Shown here: one piece after another, positions 34,401 through 41,754 of the stretch
Layout of the letters: the number at the start of each line of letters is the position of its first letter
Numbering within the stretch: position 1 is the first letter of the stretch
DNA from: Phycisphaerae bacterium
GTDB lineage: Bacteria; Planctomycetota; Phycisphaerae; FEN-1346; JAACEH01
Length of the DNA: 64,000 nt
Reading direction: 5' to 3'
Assembly (NCBI GenBank): GCA_012729015.1
Contig: JAAYDY010000105.1
Coordinates: 123,851 to 187,850 of the forward strand
The notes under the pieces: model-generated
What the model was told of the DNA's origin: nothing
Seen by the model: only the letters and a program-made list of their open reading frames with translations
The model's database searches: none
Program-made: the position numbers and the translations under genes

Positions 34401-35727
34401 CGCCGCAGGCCTTGTCACCCGGCTCGAGGCCTTCGTCGACAGCCTCCGCGGCGCAGGACCCCAGGCCGCCGAACCGCCCCGACAGGTCTTCCCTGCCGCC
34501 GACGCCGCCAACGGACGCACGCTCCTCATTCCGCACATGTGCGACCACGCCTTCGCTTTTGCCGCAGCGTTCCGCGGAAGCGGACTCAAGGCCCAGGTCA
34601 TTCCCCCCAGTGACGACGAGAGCCTCGCTCTCGGCCGACGCTACACCAGCGGCCGCGAGTGCCTCCCCTGCATCGTCACCGCCGGAGACATGCTCCGCGA
34701 ACTCCGGCGACCCGGCGCCGACCCGTCACACATGGCCTTCTTCATGCCCTCCGGCACCGGCCCCTGCCGCTTCGGCATGTACAGCAAGCTCCATCGCCTC
34801 ATCCTGCGCGAGGCCGGTTTCCCTGATGTGCCCGTCGTCAGCCCCAACCAGGGCGAGAGTTTCTACGAGGACTTCAAGAAACTCCAGCGCGACCCCACAC
34901 GCCCCGCATGGTGCGGCATCGTCGCCGTGGACGCACTGACCAAGGCCCTCCACGCCACCCGACCGTATGAACGCACCCCCGGCGCCGCCGATGCCGCCTA
35001 CGTCGCCTCCCTCACACTCGTCGAGCAGGCCCTCGAACGCGGCGACGACCTGCCCCCCGTCATGAGACGCGCCGCCGACCTGTTCCGCAACGTCGCCCTC
35101 GCCGACGCACGCGGCTCGCGGCCCCTCGTCTCCCTCGTCGGCGAAATCTACGTCCGCAGCCACGCCTTCAGCAACCAGGACGTCGTCCGACGTCTCGAAG
35201 CCCTCGGCCTCGAAGTCGATCTGGCCAGCTTCGCCGAGTGGATCTACTACACCAACTGGACCCGCAAGCGCCGCACGCGCGGACGCCGGCAGTACCGCCT
35301 CTGGCTCGGCACCTGGATCAAAGAGAAGGTCCAGCGCTTCGACGAGCGGCGCATCAAGGGGCCCCTGGCCGATCTCATCGGCGAGACGGCCGAGACCGAG
35401 ACGCCCCACGTCGTCGCTCTGGGGCACCCGTACGTCCACGATTCATTCGAGGGGGAAGCGGTTCTGAGCCTCGGCAAGGCCGTCGAGGCCGCCACTCATG
35501 CCCGGCCGCGCACCGGACAGCGCGCCGCCGGCATCGTCAACGTCATGCCCTTTACGTGCATGCCCGGCAACATCGTCGCCGCCATGCTCAAGCGACTGCG
35601 ACGCGACCTCGGCGACCTGCCTATTCTCTCCGTTGCCTACGACGGCCAACGCGACAGCGCCCTGGATGTCCGCCTCGAAGCCTTCGCCGAACAGGTCAAG
35701 GCCTTCGCCGCGGCGAAAACGCCGTAG
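31459..35727 (+). CDS. Giant BadF/BadG/BcrA/BcrD-type CoA-dehydratase activase with DUF2229 and HgdB-like parts
   Basis: 1422 residues. Two tandem activase (ASKHA ATPase) domains are seen: LGLDLGSTAVKSALVDADG at the start and LGIDVGSISTNLVLIDAEG near residue 325. Each carries the [4Fe-4S] cysteines of these activators: C132 in NTECAAGTGSF with C172, and C448 in NHVCAAGTGSF with C488. A DUF2229 region follows (SFTCQACSNYCDIREV near 605) and a C-terminal region like the 2-hydroxyacyl-CoA dehydratase subunits (IPHMCDHAFAFAAAF; GRECLPCIVTAGDM; SGTGPCRFGMY). Family members inject ATP-energised electrons into radical dehydratases or benzoyl-CoA reductases. No separate dehydratase genes are nearby. 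ATG 31459 is chosen; ATG 31435 is possible. Confidence 0.93.
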   Translation: MPTPLVLGLDLGSTAVKSALVDADGLIAATDYRRHNGRPLVVAAAMLQDLLAGPHGPRVVALGVTGSASRPLGQALAAPFFNEVVALAAAMGRLHPRFRTAIEVGGDCAKIIELADQADAATFRDFAMNTECAAGTGSFLDQQASRLGVRIENEFGAMALRSHKPPRVAGRCSVFAKSDMIHLQQQAVPDYDIVAGLCFGMARNFKATLARGRDLKTPIALVGGVASNAGMVRAFREVLELADGDFAVPEHHDRLPAVGAALLVLRDRSDLADASPLAVDHAALDALAAHREAPASRMPPLCQPDGYRPSAVAQAPVDGPVDAYLGIDVGSISTNLVLIDAEGRLFDKLYLMTAGRPIEAVRGGLKQFAAQWGDRVRILGAATTGSGRYLTGDIIGADVVRNEITAQARGAAHVDPSVDTIFEIGGQDSKYIRLRDGVVVDFEMNHVCAAGTGSFLEEQAERLGINIKGQFAELALSSRSPVRLGERCTVFMESDIMHHQQQGAALPDLVAGLSYSIAANYLNRVVGTRGIGDHILFQGGTAFNRAVTAAFAALTGRPITVPPHHEVTGALGVALLARDAHRQGQFAATQFRGFDLAERPYTVRSFTCQACSNYCDIREVRVEGQSPLHYGSRCDRYNKKAHDGPHPSDRWPDLTAQRQRLLLGLPADASPAVCDGALRSDRGGAARGTVGIPRTLVFHQMLPFWRTLLEQLGFEVLVSPASDAAIIQAGVESVLSQTCFPVKVAHGHVRWLADQGVDAVLLPSILALPRDHDSQRYNHLCPYVQTFTYQIETALDLTAAGVKVLRPIVDMEDGYGAARDALAQWGRSLDIATADMSEALDAAIAAQDRFETDCLDCGQRLLDDPPEGAQLAVLVGRPYNTCDAGINLDVAQRMRAVGLLAVPMDMLDLRRFDLGHDWDNLYWKYGQRVIRAAEVIRQRADLGAVYISNFGCGPDSFIKRFFQEAMGRRAFLSLEIDEHSAAAGLVTRLEAFVDSLRGAGPQAAEPPRQVFPAADAANGRTLLIPHMCDHAFAFAAAFRGSGLKAQVIPPSDDESLALGRRYTSGRECLPCIVTAGDMLRELRRPGADPSHMAFFMPSGTGPCRFGMYSKLHRLILREAGFPDVPVVSPNQGESFYEDFKKLQRDPTRPAWCGIVAVDALTKALHATRPYERTPGAADAAYVASLTLVEQALERGDDLPPVMRRAADLFRNVALADARGSRPLVSLVGEIYVRSHAFSNQDVVRRLEALGLEVDLASFAEWIYYTNWTRKRRTRGRRQYRLWLGTWIKEKVQRFDERRIKGPLADLIGETAETETPHVVALGHPYVHDSFEGEAVLSLGKAVEAATHARPRTGQRAAGIVNVMPFTCMPGNIVAAMLKRLRRDLGDLPILSVAYDGQRDSALDVRLEAFAEQVKAFAAAKTP

Positions 35728-35765
35728 CAGGTTCGCGCAAGGAACGACCGCGCCGCGAGGCTACC

Positions 35766-35957
35766 TCACGGATGAGACGCCACCATGGCGGCCACAAAGA
35801 TCGCGTAAACGATTCCGCCCACAAGGCTCAGTCCGATATTGATCGCCGAGACGATGATGCCCGCCAGTGCGTAGGTCGAGTCAACAGACCCGACAGCACA
35901 GGCCGCAACCGCTTCCCATCCCAGAGGCAACCCGCAGGGTGGCTGCTCCGCGGCCAC
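35766..35957 (-). pseudogene. Probable remnant of a DUF4190-like membrane protein, joined to a repeat
   Basis: A short minus frame whose C-terminal part reads ALAGIIVSAINIGLSLVGG and a further hydrophobic run up to AAMVASHP. This resembles the second membrane segment of the next gene (GRATAGVIISLLNLLLIGG). The residues just before (GSVDSTY) are encoded by the palindromic repeat at 35872-35895, and the bases further upstream look like noise. So the fragment seems to be the tail of a DUF4190-type gene cut by the repeat. It might instead be a short real membrane peptide, but no ribosome site was found. Confidence 0.4.
35872..35895. repeat. Half copy of the GTCGGGTC palindrome cassette
   Basis: Differs from the left half at 31169-31192 by one base (GTCGAGTCAACAGACCCGAC). 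No inverted partner follows. Confidence 0.75.
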
Positions 35958-36080
35958 GCGGTCACGTCAACCCGCCGCGTGCAAAGCGCGCTCCTCTAGC
36001 CCCTCGCCCTGCTTTCAGGGAGGGGCCCCGAGCACGGCCGAGGGCCAAACACCACAAACCGCCCCGCCGCACCGCACACC

Positions 36081-36932
36081 CTACGGAATCAACTCCTCCG
36101 GCGTCCCTTGCGCCCTCAGACGGCTCTTGAGCTCCGCCGCCTCCATGAGTTCCACCTGACCTCCCCAGCACAGGGCCAGACGCATTCCCTCAACCGGCTT
36201 CCCCTTCGAATAAGCAATCACCACCCCGCGATGCAGATCCATCTGCGACATGCCTGCCGCCGTGTAGACGTATTCCTCCCCGCTCAACGGGCACGTGATG
36301 GCTCTCGTGTCCGACAGCATTCCCTGATCCACCAGCGTCTGAAGGTCCGGCGGCATCGTCCCGTGCGACATCGTGTAGACCGTGCATGCCTGGTTCAGGA
36401 CTCCCAGACGATACCCGCTCACGGCCGAGTTGCGCAACACCGGCACACTGACAAAGGCGATCAGGGTTCCGCCGATGAGCAGCAGATTCAGCAGACTGAT
36501 AATGACCCCAGCCGTCGCCCTGCCCTTGCCCGTCAGCGTGCCTCCGCTCCGCTTGACCTTGCCGCGCGCCGCAAGACCCAGGATGAACCCCGGAAGCGAG
36601 CCAATCGGACCCACGCAACAGATCCAACTCACAATCGACAGAACCAGCGACGCCGTGGCCATGCCGCAGCTTCGCGGAGCCGCGAGCATCGGCGCCACGC
36701 CGGCCGCCGCCGCGCCCGGACCGTACGTCGCCCCGGCCACCGACTGCGTCCCCGCCGCAGGAGACCCCTGCGCCCCGACCACCCCGCCACGGATCATCTC
36801 CGACTGACCCCCGCTCTGCTGCGGCACGGTCAGTTGCGCGCGGCACGTCGGGCAGAACACCTCCCGACCCGCATATTGCTCGCTGACCGTCATGGCCTGA
36901 TGACACGAAGGACACGTGAACTGGATCGCCAT
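36081..36932 (-). CDS. Zinc-ribbon/DUF4190 membrane protein with pseudopilin-like C-terminal domain
   Basis: 283 residues. The N-terminus is a zinc ribbon (FTCPSCHQAMTVSEQYAGREVFCPTCRAQL, 5-34), then a Gly/Ala linker and a two-helix DUF4190-like membrane domain (MATASLVLSIVSWICCVGPIGSLPGFILGLAARGKVKRSGG and GRATAGVIISLLNLLLIGGTLIAFVSV). The C-terminal 110 residues (LGVLNQACTVYTMSHGTMPPDLQTLVDQGML, ITCPLSGEEYVYT) look like the globular part of type II secretion pseudopilin-like proteins. GAGGAGG precedes the ATG. Function unknown. It is a likely relative of the damaged fragment upstream and of the gene at 45.0 kb. Confidence 0.83.
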   Translation of the reverse strand: MAIQFTCPSCHQAMTVSEQYAGREVFCPTCRAQLTVPQQSGGQSEMIRGGVVGAQGSPAAGTQSVAGATYGPGAAAAGVAPMLAAPRSCGMATASLVLSIVSWICCVGPIGSLPGFILGLAARGKVKRSGGTLTGKGRATAGVIISLLNLLLIGGTLIAFVSVPVLRNSAVSGYRLGVLNQACTVYTMSHGTMPPDLQTLVDQGMLSDTRAITCPLSGEEYVYTAAGMSQMDLHRGVVIAYSKGKPVEGMRLALCWGGQVELMEAAELKSRLRAQGTPEELIP

Positions 36933-37030
36933 TGCCCGCCTCCTCTGTCGAAAGGAATGCCACCGTGAACGACCACAGTCTATGCGCCGCCGCGGCCCCG
37001 CTCAAGCACAATCCGCCGCACACAGCCCCC

Positions 37031-37059
37031 TTGACTTCCACCGGCCGAGGTGATACACC
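37031..37059 (+). promoter_or_regulatory. Sigma-70 type promoter for the ThuA gene
   Basis: TTGACT at 37031-37036, 17-base spacer, TACACC at 37054-37059; about 110 bases before the ATG at 37175. Confidence 0.45.
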
Positions 37060-37174
37060 CTGCCCTGCGACCTGCCTGCGGACGCGTGACCGCAGCGGAC
37101 AGGCCGCCGACCTCCGCGACGCTCTCGTCCGAGGTTCGGATACGCTGGATGGGTCTTGCTGAAAGGAATCCCCG

Positions 37175-37903
<729 letters not shown>

Positions 37904-37952
37904 GCCCTGGCGCAAGTTAAGGTTCTGCCACAGAAGTGTGACGATACGGTTA

Positions 37953-37976
37953 CCGGACAGTATTGGCATCCTGCCC
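37953..37976. repeat. Conserved 24-bp end of the GGGCARGATGCCC family
   Basis: CCGGACAGTATTGGCATC and the following six bases are repeated, inverted and with one mismatch, at 63910-63933. It marks a fixed end of the repeat unit. Confidence 0.7.
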
Positions 37977-38140
37977 CTGCGCCCCCCAAGGCACCGGTCG
38001 CGTTTTGCGGTATCGCATCCGCGGCGAACCTTTGGTATGATGTTCGCCGTCACTTGCCGCAGCCCGGCGAGTTCATCTACACTGTGGCGACAGAAAGTGC
38101 CCTTGTGGCGGACAGGTTGGTCAGAGAAAGGAATCCTTCG

Positions 38141-38797
38141 ATGAGCCGAAACGAAATCGTGGCCCGAATCGCCGAGTCCGGATGCGTTGCCGTGGTGCGC
38201 GCCCCGTCGAGCGAGCAGTTGGTGGACGTGTCGCGGGCCCTGGCCGCGGGCGGGATCATCGCGGTCGAAATCACGATGACGACGCCCAATGCCCTCGACG
38301 TAATCAAGGCCGTCAGCCGCGAACTGCGCGACGAGGTCATCGTCGGCGTCGGCAGCGTCCTGGACAGCGAGACCGCCCGGGCCGCCATCCTGGCCGGCGC
38401 CCAGTACGTGGTCAGCCCCGTGCTCGACGTGGCCACGATTCAGATGGCCCACCGCTACGACAAGCCTGTGGTGCCGGGCGCCTATACGCCCACCGAGATT
38501 CTGGCCGCCTGGACGGCCGGCGCCGACGTCGTCAAGGTCTTCCCGGCCAGCGTGGGCGGGCCGTCCTACTTCAAGGCCGTCAAGGGTCCCCTGCCCCAGG
38601 TCAAGCTCACTCCGACCGGCGGCGTGGACCTGAATACCGCGTCAGACTTCATCCGCGCAGGGGCCGAGTTCCTCGGCGTCGGCAGCAACCTCGTCAGCAA
38701 GGACGCCCTCGCCCGCGGCGACATGGACTGGATCCGCGCCGAGGCAGCCAAGTACGTCGAGGTCGTCAGGACCGCCCGCGCGGGCATGAAGAAGTGA
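38141..38797 (+). CDS. eda: 2-keto-3-deoxy-6-phosphogluconate / 4-hydroxy-2-oxoglutarate aldolase
   Basis: 218-residue class I aldolase that splits KDPG to pyruvate and glyceraldehyde 3-phosphate (Entner-Doudoroff and hexuronate routes). Motifs: VAVVRAPSSEQ, IIAVEITMTTPNAL with the catalytic Glu, VGVGSVLDSE, VSPVLD, VPGAYTPTEILAAWTAGADVVKVFPAS with the Schiff-base Lys, and LTPTGGVDLNTASDF. The ATG at 38141 has AAAGGA upstream. No edd or kdgK is next to it; the surroundings (ThuA, esterase) suggest use of sugar acids. Confidence 0.92.
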   Translation: MSRNEIVARIAESGCVAVVRAPSSEQLVDVSRALAAGGIIAVEITMTTPNALDVIKAVSRELRDEVIVGVGSVLDSETARAAILAGAQYVVSPVLDVATIQMAHRYDKPVVPGAYTPTEILAAWTAGADVVKVFPASVGGPSYFKAVKGPLPQVKLTPTGGVDLNTASDFIRAGAEFLGVGSNLVSKDALARGDMDWIRAEAAKYVEVVRTARAGMKK

Positions 38798-38822
38798 CGC
38801 CGACCGAGAGGAGCGTTGCTAC

Positions 38823-39755
38823 ATGGCACGAACGATCTCTGTGGCCGTCTGGCTGATTGCCGCCGTAACGGCCCAGGCCGCTGGGGAGGATCCCGTGACC
38901 AAACCCGTCGCTCCGACAGAGGCCTTCTGGGCCGCGCCCGTGGATGTGGAATTCAAAGCCGACCTCGACAAGACCGTCCAGAAGTACGTCGAGATGCTGC
39001 CCAGGCAGTTCGACGCCAAGAAGCCGCACGACCTCATGATCGCCCTGCACGGCCACGGGTCTGACCGGTGGCAATACGTCAACCAGGCTCGCGGCGAATG
39101 CAGGGGCGCCCGCGACATGGCGGCCCGGCACAACATGATCTTCGTCTCGCCCGACTACCGCGCCAGCACGTCGTGGATGGGGCCTGCCGCAGAGGCCGAC
39201 ATGGTTCAACTGATCGGCCTGCTCCGCAAGAAGCATAGAGTCCGCCGCGTCTTCCTCGTCGGCGCCTCCATGGGTGGCACCTCAAGCCTCATCTTCGCCG
39301 CCCTGCACAGTGATCTGGTCGACGCCGTGATCTCCAGCAACGGCACCGCCAACATGATCGAGTACGAGAACTTCCAGGACGCCATCGCCAGATCCTACGG
39401 CGGCGACAAGAAGACCGTCCCCGACGAGTACAAGAAGCGCAGCCCCGAACTCGCCTGGAAGCGTTTCACGATGCCTCTGGCCCTCACGGTCGGCGGCAAG
39501 GACAAGGACGTGCCCCCCGACAGCGTGCGGCGGCTCTATGCGCAGCTCCAGAAGGCCGGCAAGAAGGATCTCCTCATGATCGACCGCGAGAACACCGGCC
39601 ACAGCACCAGCTACGACGATACCGTCGCCGCCATCGATTTCGTCGTCAAAGCTGCCGCAACCTCGAAGCCCGACAAGAAGAAGGCCAAGGCAGGAGCCAA
39701 GCCGCAGGACAAGGACGCCGAACCGAAGAACGACCACGAGCCCGCTGCCCCGTAG
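38823..39755 (+). CDS. Exported alpha/beta-hydrolase (esterase) with lysine-rich tail
   Basis: 310 residues. A short signal peptide (SVAVWLIAAVTAQAAG) and then an alpha/beta-hydrolase of the PHB-depolymerase/feruloyl-esterase-like type: oxyanion segment MIALHGHGSDRWQY, nucleophile elbow VFLVGASMGGTSS (Ser near residue 145), TVGGKDKDVPP for the acid, and ENTGHSTSYDD for the His. The last 40 residues are a Lys/Ala/Glu-rich disordered tail. It starts 25 bases after the eda stop with GAGAGGAG upstream; likely co-transcribed. Substrate unknown, perhaps acyl groups on polysaccharides. Confidence 0.88.
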   Translation: MARTISVAVWLIAAVTAQAAGEDPVTKPVAPTEAFWAAPVDVEFKADLDKTVQKYVEMLPRQFDAKKPHDLMIALHGHGSDRWQYVNQARGECRGARDMAARHNMIFVSPDYRASTSWMGPAAEADMVQLIGLLRKKHRVRRVFLVGASMGGTSSLIFAALHSDLVDAVISSNGTANMIEYENFQDAIARSYGGDKKTVPDEYKKRSPELAWKRFTMPLALTVGGKDKDVPPDSVRRLYAQLQKAGKKDLLMIDRENTGHSTSYDDTVAAIDFVVKAAATSKPDKKKAKAGAKPQDKDAEPKNDHEPAAP

Positions 39756-39890
39756 CCGAATGCCGCTCGCCGTCCTTGCGTGCGATGTCCACTGCTGACA
39801 ATTGCCTATTGTCATATCCCATACCACATGCGACAATCGTGCCGCTCTGTCCGGCTGCCAACTCGTGGAATCAACGAAAGGAGACGCCCC

Positions 39891-41534
39891 ATGAAGACGC
39901 ACCCCACTGGAACACGGAGGTTCCTGGCCGTTGGATCGGCCCTCCTCCTCGCCGCCGCGGCGACGATCTTCCTGGCTGCCCGACCTGTTGCCGCGTGCGG
40001 CCCCACGCATGGCGGCGGAGGCGGCCACTGGGGCGGCGGTCAGGGTGGCTGGTGCTGCGAGGCAGGCCTTACCGAATGGCTCGCCGACGACAACGACTGG
40101 TCCGTTGACGAGAACTGGGACAACGGCGTCCCGACCTTCCGCAGGATCGCCCGCATCGACAACTGGGGCACCGCCAATGTCCTCGCCCCCGCCGCCTTCG
40201 CCGACGAATTGCAGCTCGGCTACGCGGACCTGTCCGGCGGAACCGTGGTCATCCACCCCGGCGCCGCCCTGGCCACCTGTGGCGACCAACTCGTTGGCAT
40301 CGCCGCCGACGGCACCATCCTCCAGATCGGCGGCGAGAACCGCCTCTTCTGTGGCGAGCTCCTCCTGGGCATCGCCGACACAGCCTCCGGCACGTATGCC
40401 ATGGACGATGGCATCCTCTACGCCCAAGGCCAGACCATCGGCGTGGCCGGCATCGGATCGTTCTACCAGGCAGCCGGCTGCAACACGGCCGCCGCAGGCC
40501 TCACCATCGCCGCCGAGGCGACCAGCTTCGGATCCTACGCCATGGACGGCGGCGCCCTCAGCGTCAGCCGCGACGAAATCATCGGCGATCAGGGCATCGG
40601 CGCCTTCTACCAGGGTGGCGGAATCCATGCCGTCTGGTGGGGCGGCGTCACTCTGGCCGACGGCCTCGACAGCCAGGGCGCCTACACGCTGGCTGGCGGC
40701 GAGTTGTGGGTCTGCGGCCCCGTGACGGCCGGACGACAAGGACTCGCCTCCGTCGAGGTCCTTGACGGACGCATGCTCATCGCCGGATCCTTCCTCCTCG
40801 GCGAAGCGGCCGACGCCACCGGCACGGTCACCCTCGGCGGCGGCCGCCTCGATGTCGCCGGATGCGAAGTGATTGCCGCCGACGGCACCGCCATCTTCGC
40901 CCAGACCGGAGGCGTTCACACCGTACGGCAGTCTATGGCAGTCGGTGGCGCCGCCGATTCCTTCGCCATGGTTTCCATCCTTGGCGGCGAGCTTCTCGCC
41001 CGCAACCTCTGCATCGGCACACGAGGCGGCATGGCCATGTTCGACATCGCCGACGCCGACGCTGCCATCACCGTCGAGGACGCACTCGTCTTCGGCCCCG
41101 ACGCCTACCTCACTGCCGCCTGTGGCTCGACCATCGTCATGGCCGGTGGCTCCGTCATCAATCTGGCCACCGACGAATACGCCCTGGCCGGCATGGACGC
41201 CCTCGCCGTGGTCTTCGACGGACGCGGACGCTGCTGGGGTTGGAGCTCCTATGAGGTTGCAGGAACCGACCTCGGCCCCGACGCCGCCGGCTTCCTCGGC
41301 AACTTCGCCCTCGATGCCCTGATCGTAGGCGGCGACGCCCCGGCCCGCGTCGTCCTGCGGGATTGCATCGACAACGGCAATCGCTCTCCCGACGCGCCCG
41401 AGGCCCTCTACGTCCACAACCTCATCGTCGCCCCTGGCAGTGTCCTGCACCTCGGCGGCCTCGATCTCTACTGCGATGGAGCCCTGGACATCCAGGGTGA
41501 CGTCGTCGGCGGCCACGTTACGCCCATCCCATAG
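39891..41534 (+). CDS. Secreted glycine-rich repeat protein (T5SS/PEP-CTERM-associated repeat type)
   Basis: 547 residues. After a signal peptide (RFLAVGSALLLAAAATIFLAARPVAA) a His/Gly-rich patch and a short Trp-rich segment (WSVDENWDNGVP) lead into about eight repeats of some 50 residues of beta-helix kind, with themes like GSYAMDGGALSVSRDEIIGDQG and IGAFYQGGGIHAV. These resemble the repeat found in planctomycete autotransporter and PEP-CTERM proteins. Here no autotransporter barrel and no PEP-CTERM tail are present at the C-terminus. AAAGGAG precedes the ATG at 39891. A strong hairpin follows the stop. Surface structural or adhesion role is a guess. Confidence 0.82.
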   Translation: MKTHPTGTRRFLAVGSALLLAAAATIFLAARPVAACGPTHGGGGGHWGGGQGGWCCEAGLTEWLADDNDWSVDENWDNGVPTFRRIARIDNWGTANVLAPAAFADELQLGYADLSGGTVVIHPGAALATCGDQLVGIAADGTILQIGGENRLFCGELLLGIADTASGTYAMDDGILYAQGQTIGVAGIGSFYQAAGCNTAAAGLTIAAEATSFGSYAMDGGALSVSRDEIIGDQGIGAFYQGGGIHAVWWGGVTLADGLDSQGAYTLAGGELWVCGPVTAGRQGLASVEVLDGRMLIAGSFLLGEAADATGTVTLGGGRLDVAGCEVIAADGTAIFAQTGGVHTVRQSMAVGGAADSFAMVSILGGELLARNLCIGTRGGMAMFDIADADAAITVEDALVFGPDAYLTAACGSTIVMAGGSVINLATDEYALAGMDALAVVFDGRGRCWGWSSYEVAGTDLGPDAAGFLGNFALDALIVGGDAPARVVLRDCIDNGNRSPDAPEALYVHNLIVAPGSVLHLGGLDLYCDGALDIQGDVVGGHVTPIP

Positions 41535-41573
41535 CCGCCCGCCGCCGCAGCATGTCGTACCACAAAACGTCAA

Positions 41574-41601
41574 CGGCCGCCGGATATCACTCCGGCGGCC
41601 G
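41574..41601 (+). terminator. Strong intrinsic terminator
   Basis: CGGCCGCCGGA (41574-41584) pairs exactly with TCCGGCGGCCG (41591-41601) around a 6-base loop, followed by CTTGTTT. It lies 40 bases after the repeat-protein stop. Confidence 0.8.
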
Positions 41602-41625
41602 CTTGTTTCGACCTTCGCCATGTTT

Positions 41626-41654
41626 TGTGAAACAGCCGCCATCGGCTGTGCGGT
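41626..41654. repeat. ACAGCCGCC-n-TCGGCTGT hairpin, copy 1
   Basis: ACAGCCG (41632-41638) pairs with CGGCTGT (41643-41649). The stretch matches the left arm of the element at 57418-57484 with about three changes. Confidence 0.55.
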
Positions 41655-41754
41655 GCAACCCGGCGTCATGGCCGCTTGACGCAGTCCCCGATCGCCGTCG
41701 AGGTGCGGCCATGCCCCTGCCCTGGCGTGTCCAGGTGGCGGGTGCCTGCCCCGC

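Larger units (their letters stand above)
35728..36080. other. Degenerate gap with half-repeat and gene remnant
   Basis: 353 bases between the activase and a DUF4190-like gene. It contains a fragment of coding sequence and one half of the GTCGGGTC palindrome cassette. The remaining part, 35960-36080, shows nothing clear. Confidence 0.5.

Noticed and set aside
31441..34548. A 1035-codon open frame on the minus strand opposite the activase gene
   Set aside because: Composition is Gly/Ala/Val/Asp-rich without motifs, as expected from the complement of a GC-rich gene. The plus-strand frame has clear activase domains and cysteines.
39282..41669. A 795-codon minus frame opposite the esterase and repeat-protein genes
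   Set aside because: It is the shadow of two well-supported plus-strand genes, each with signal peptide and ribosome site; no domain is seen.
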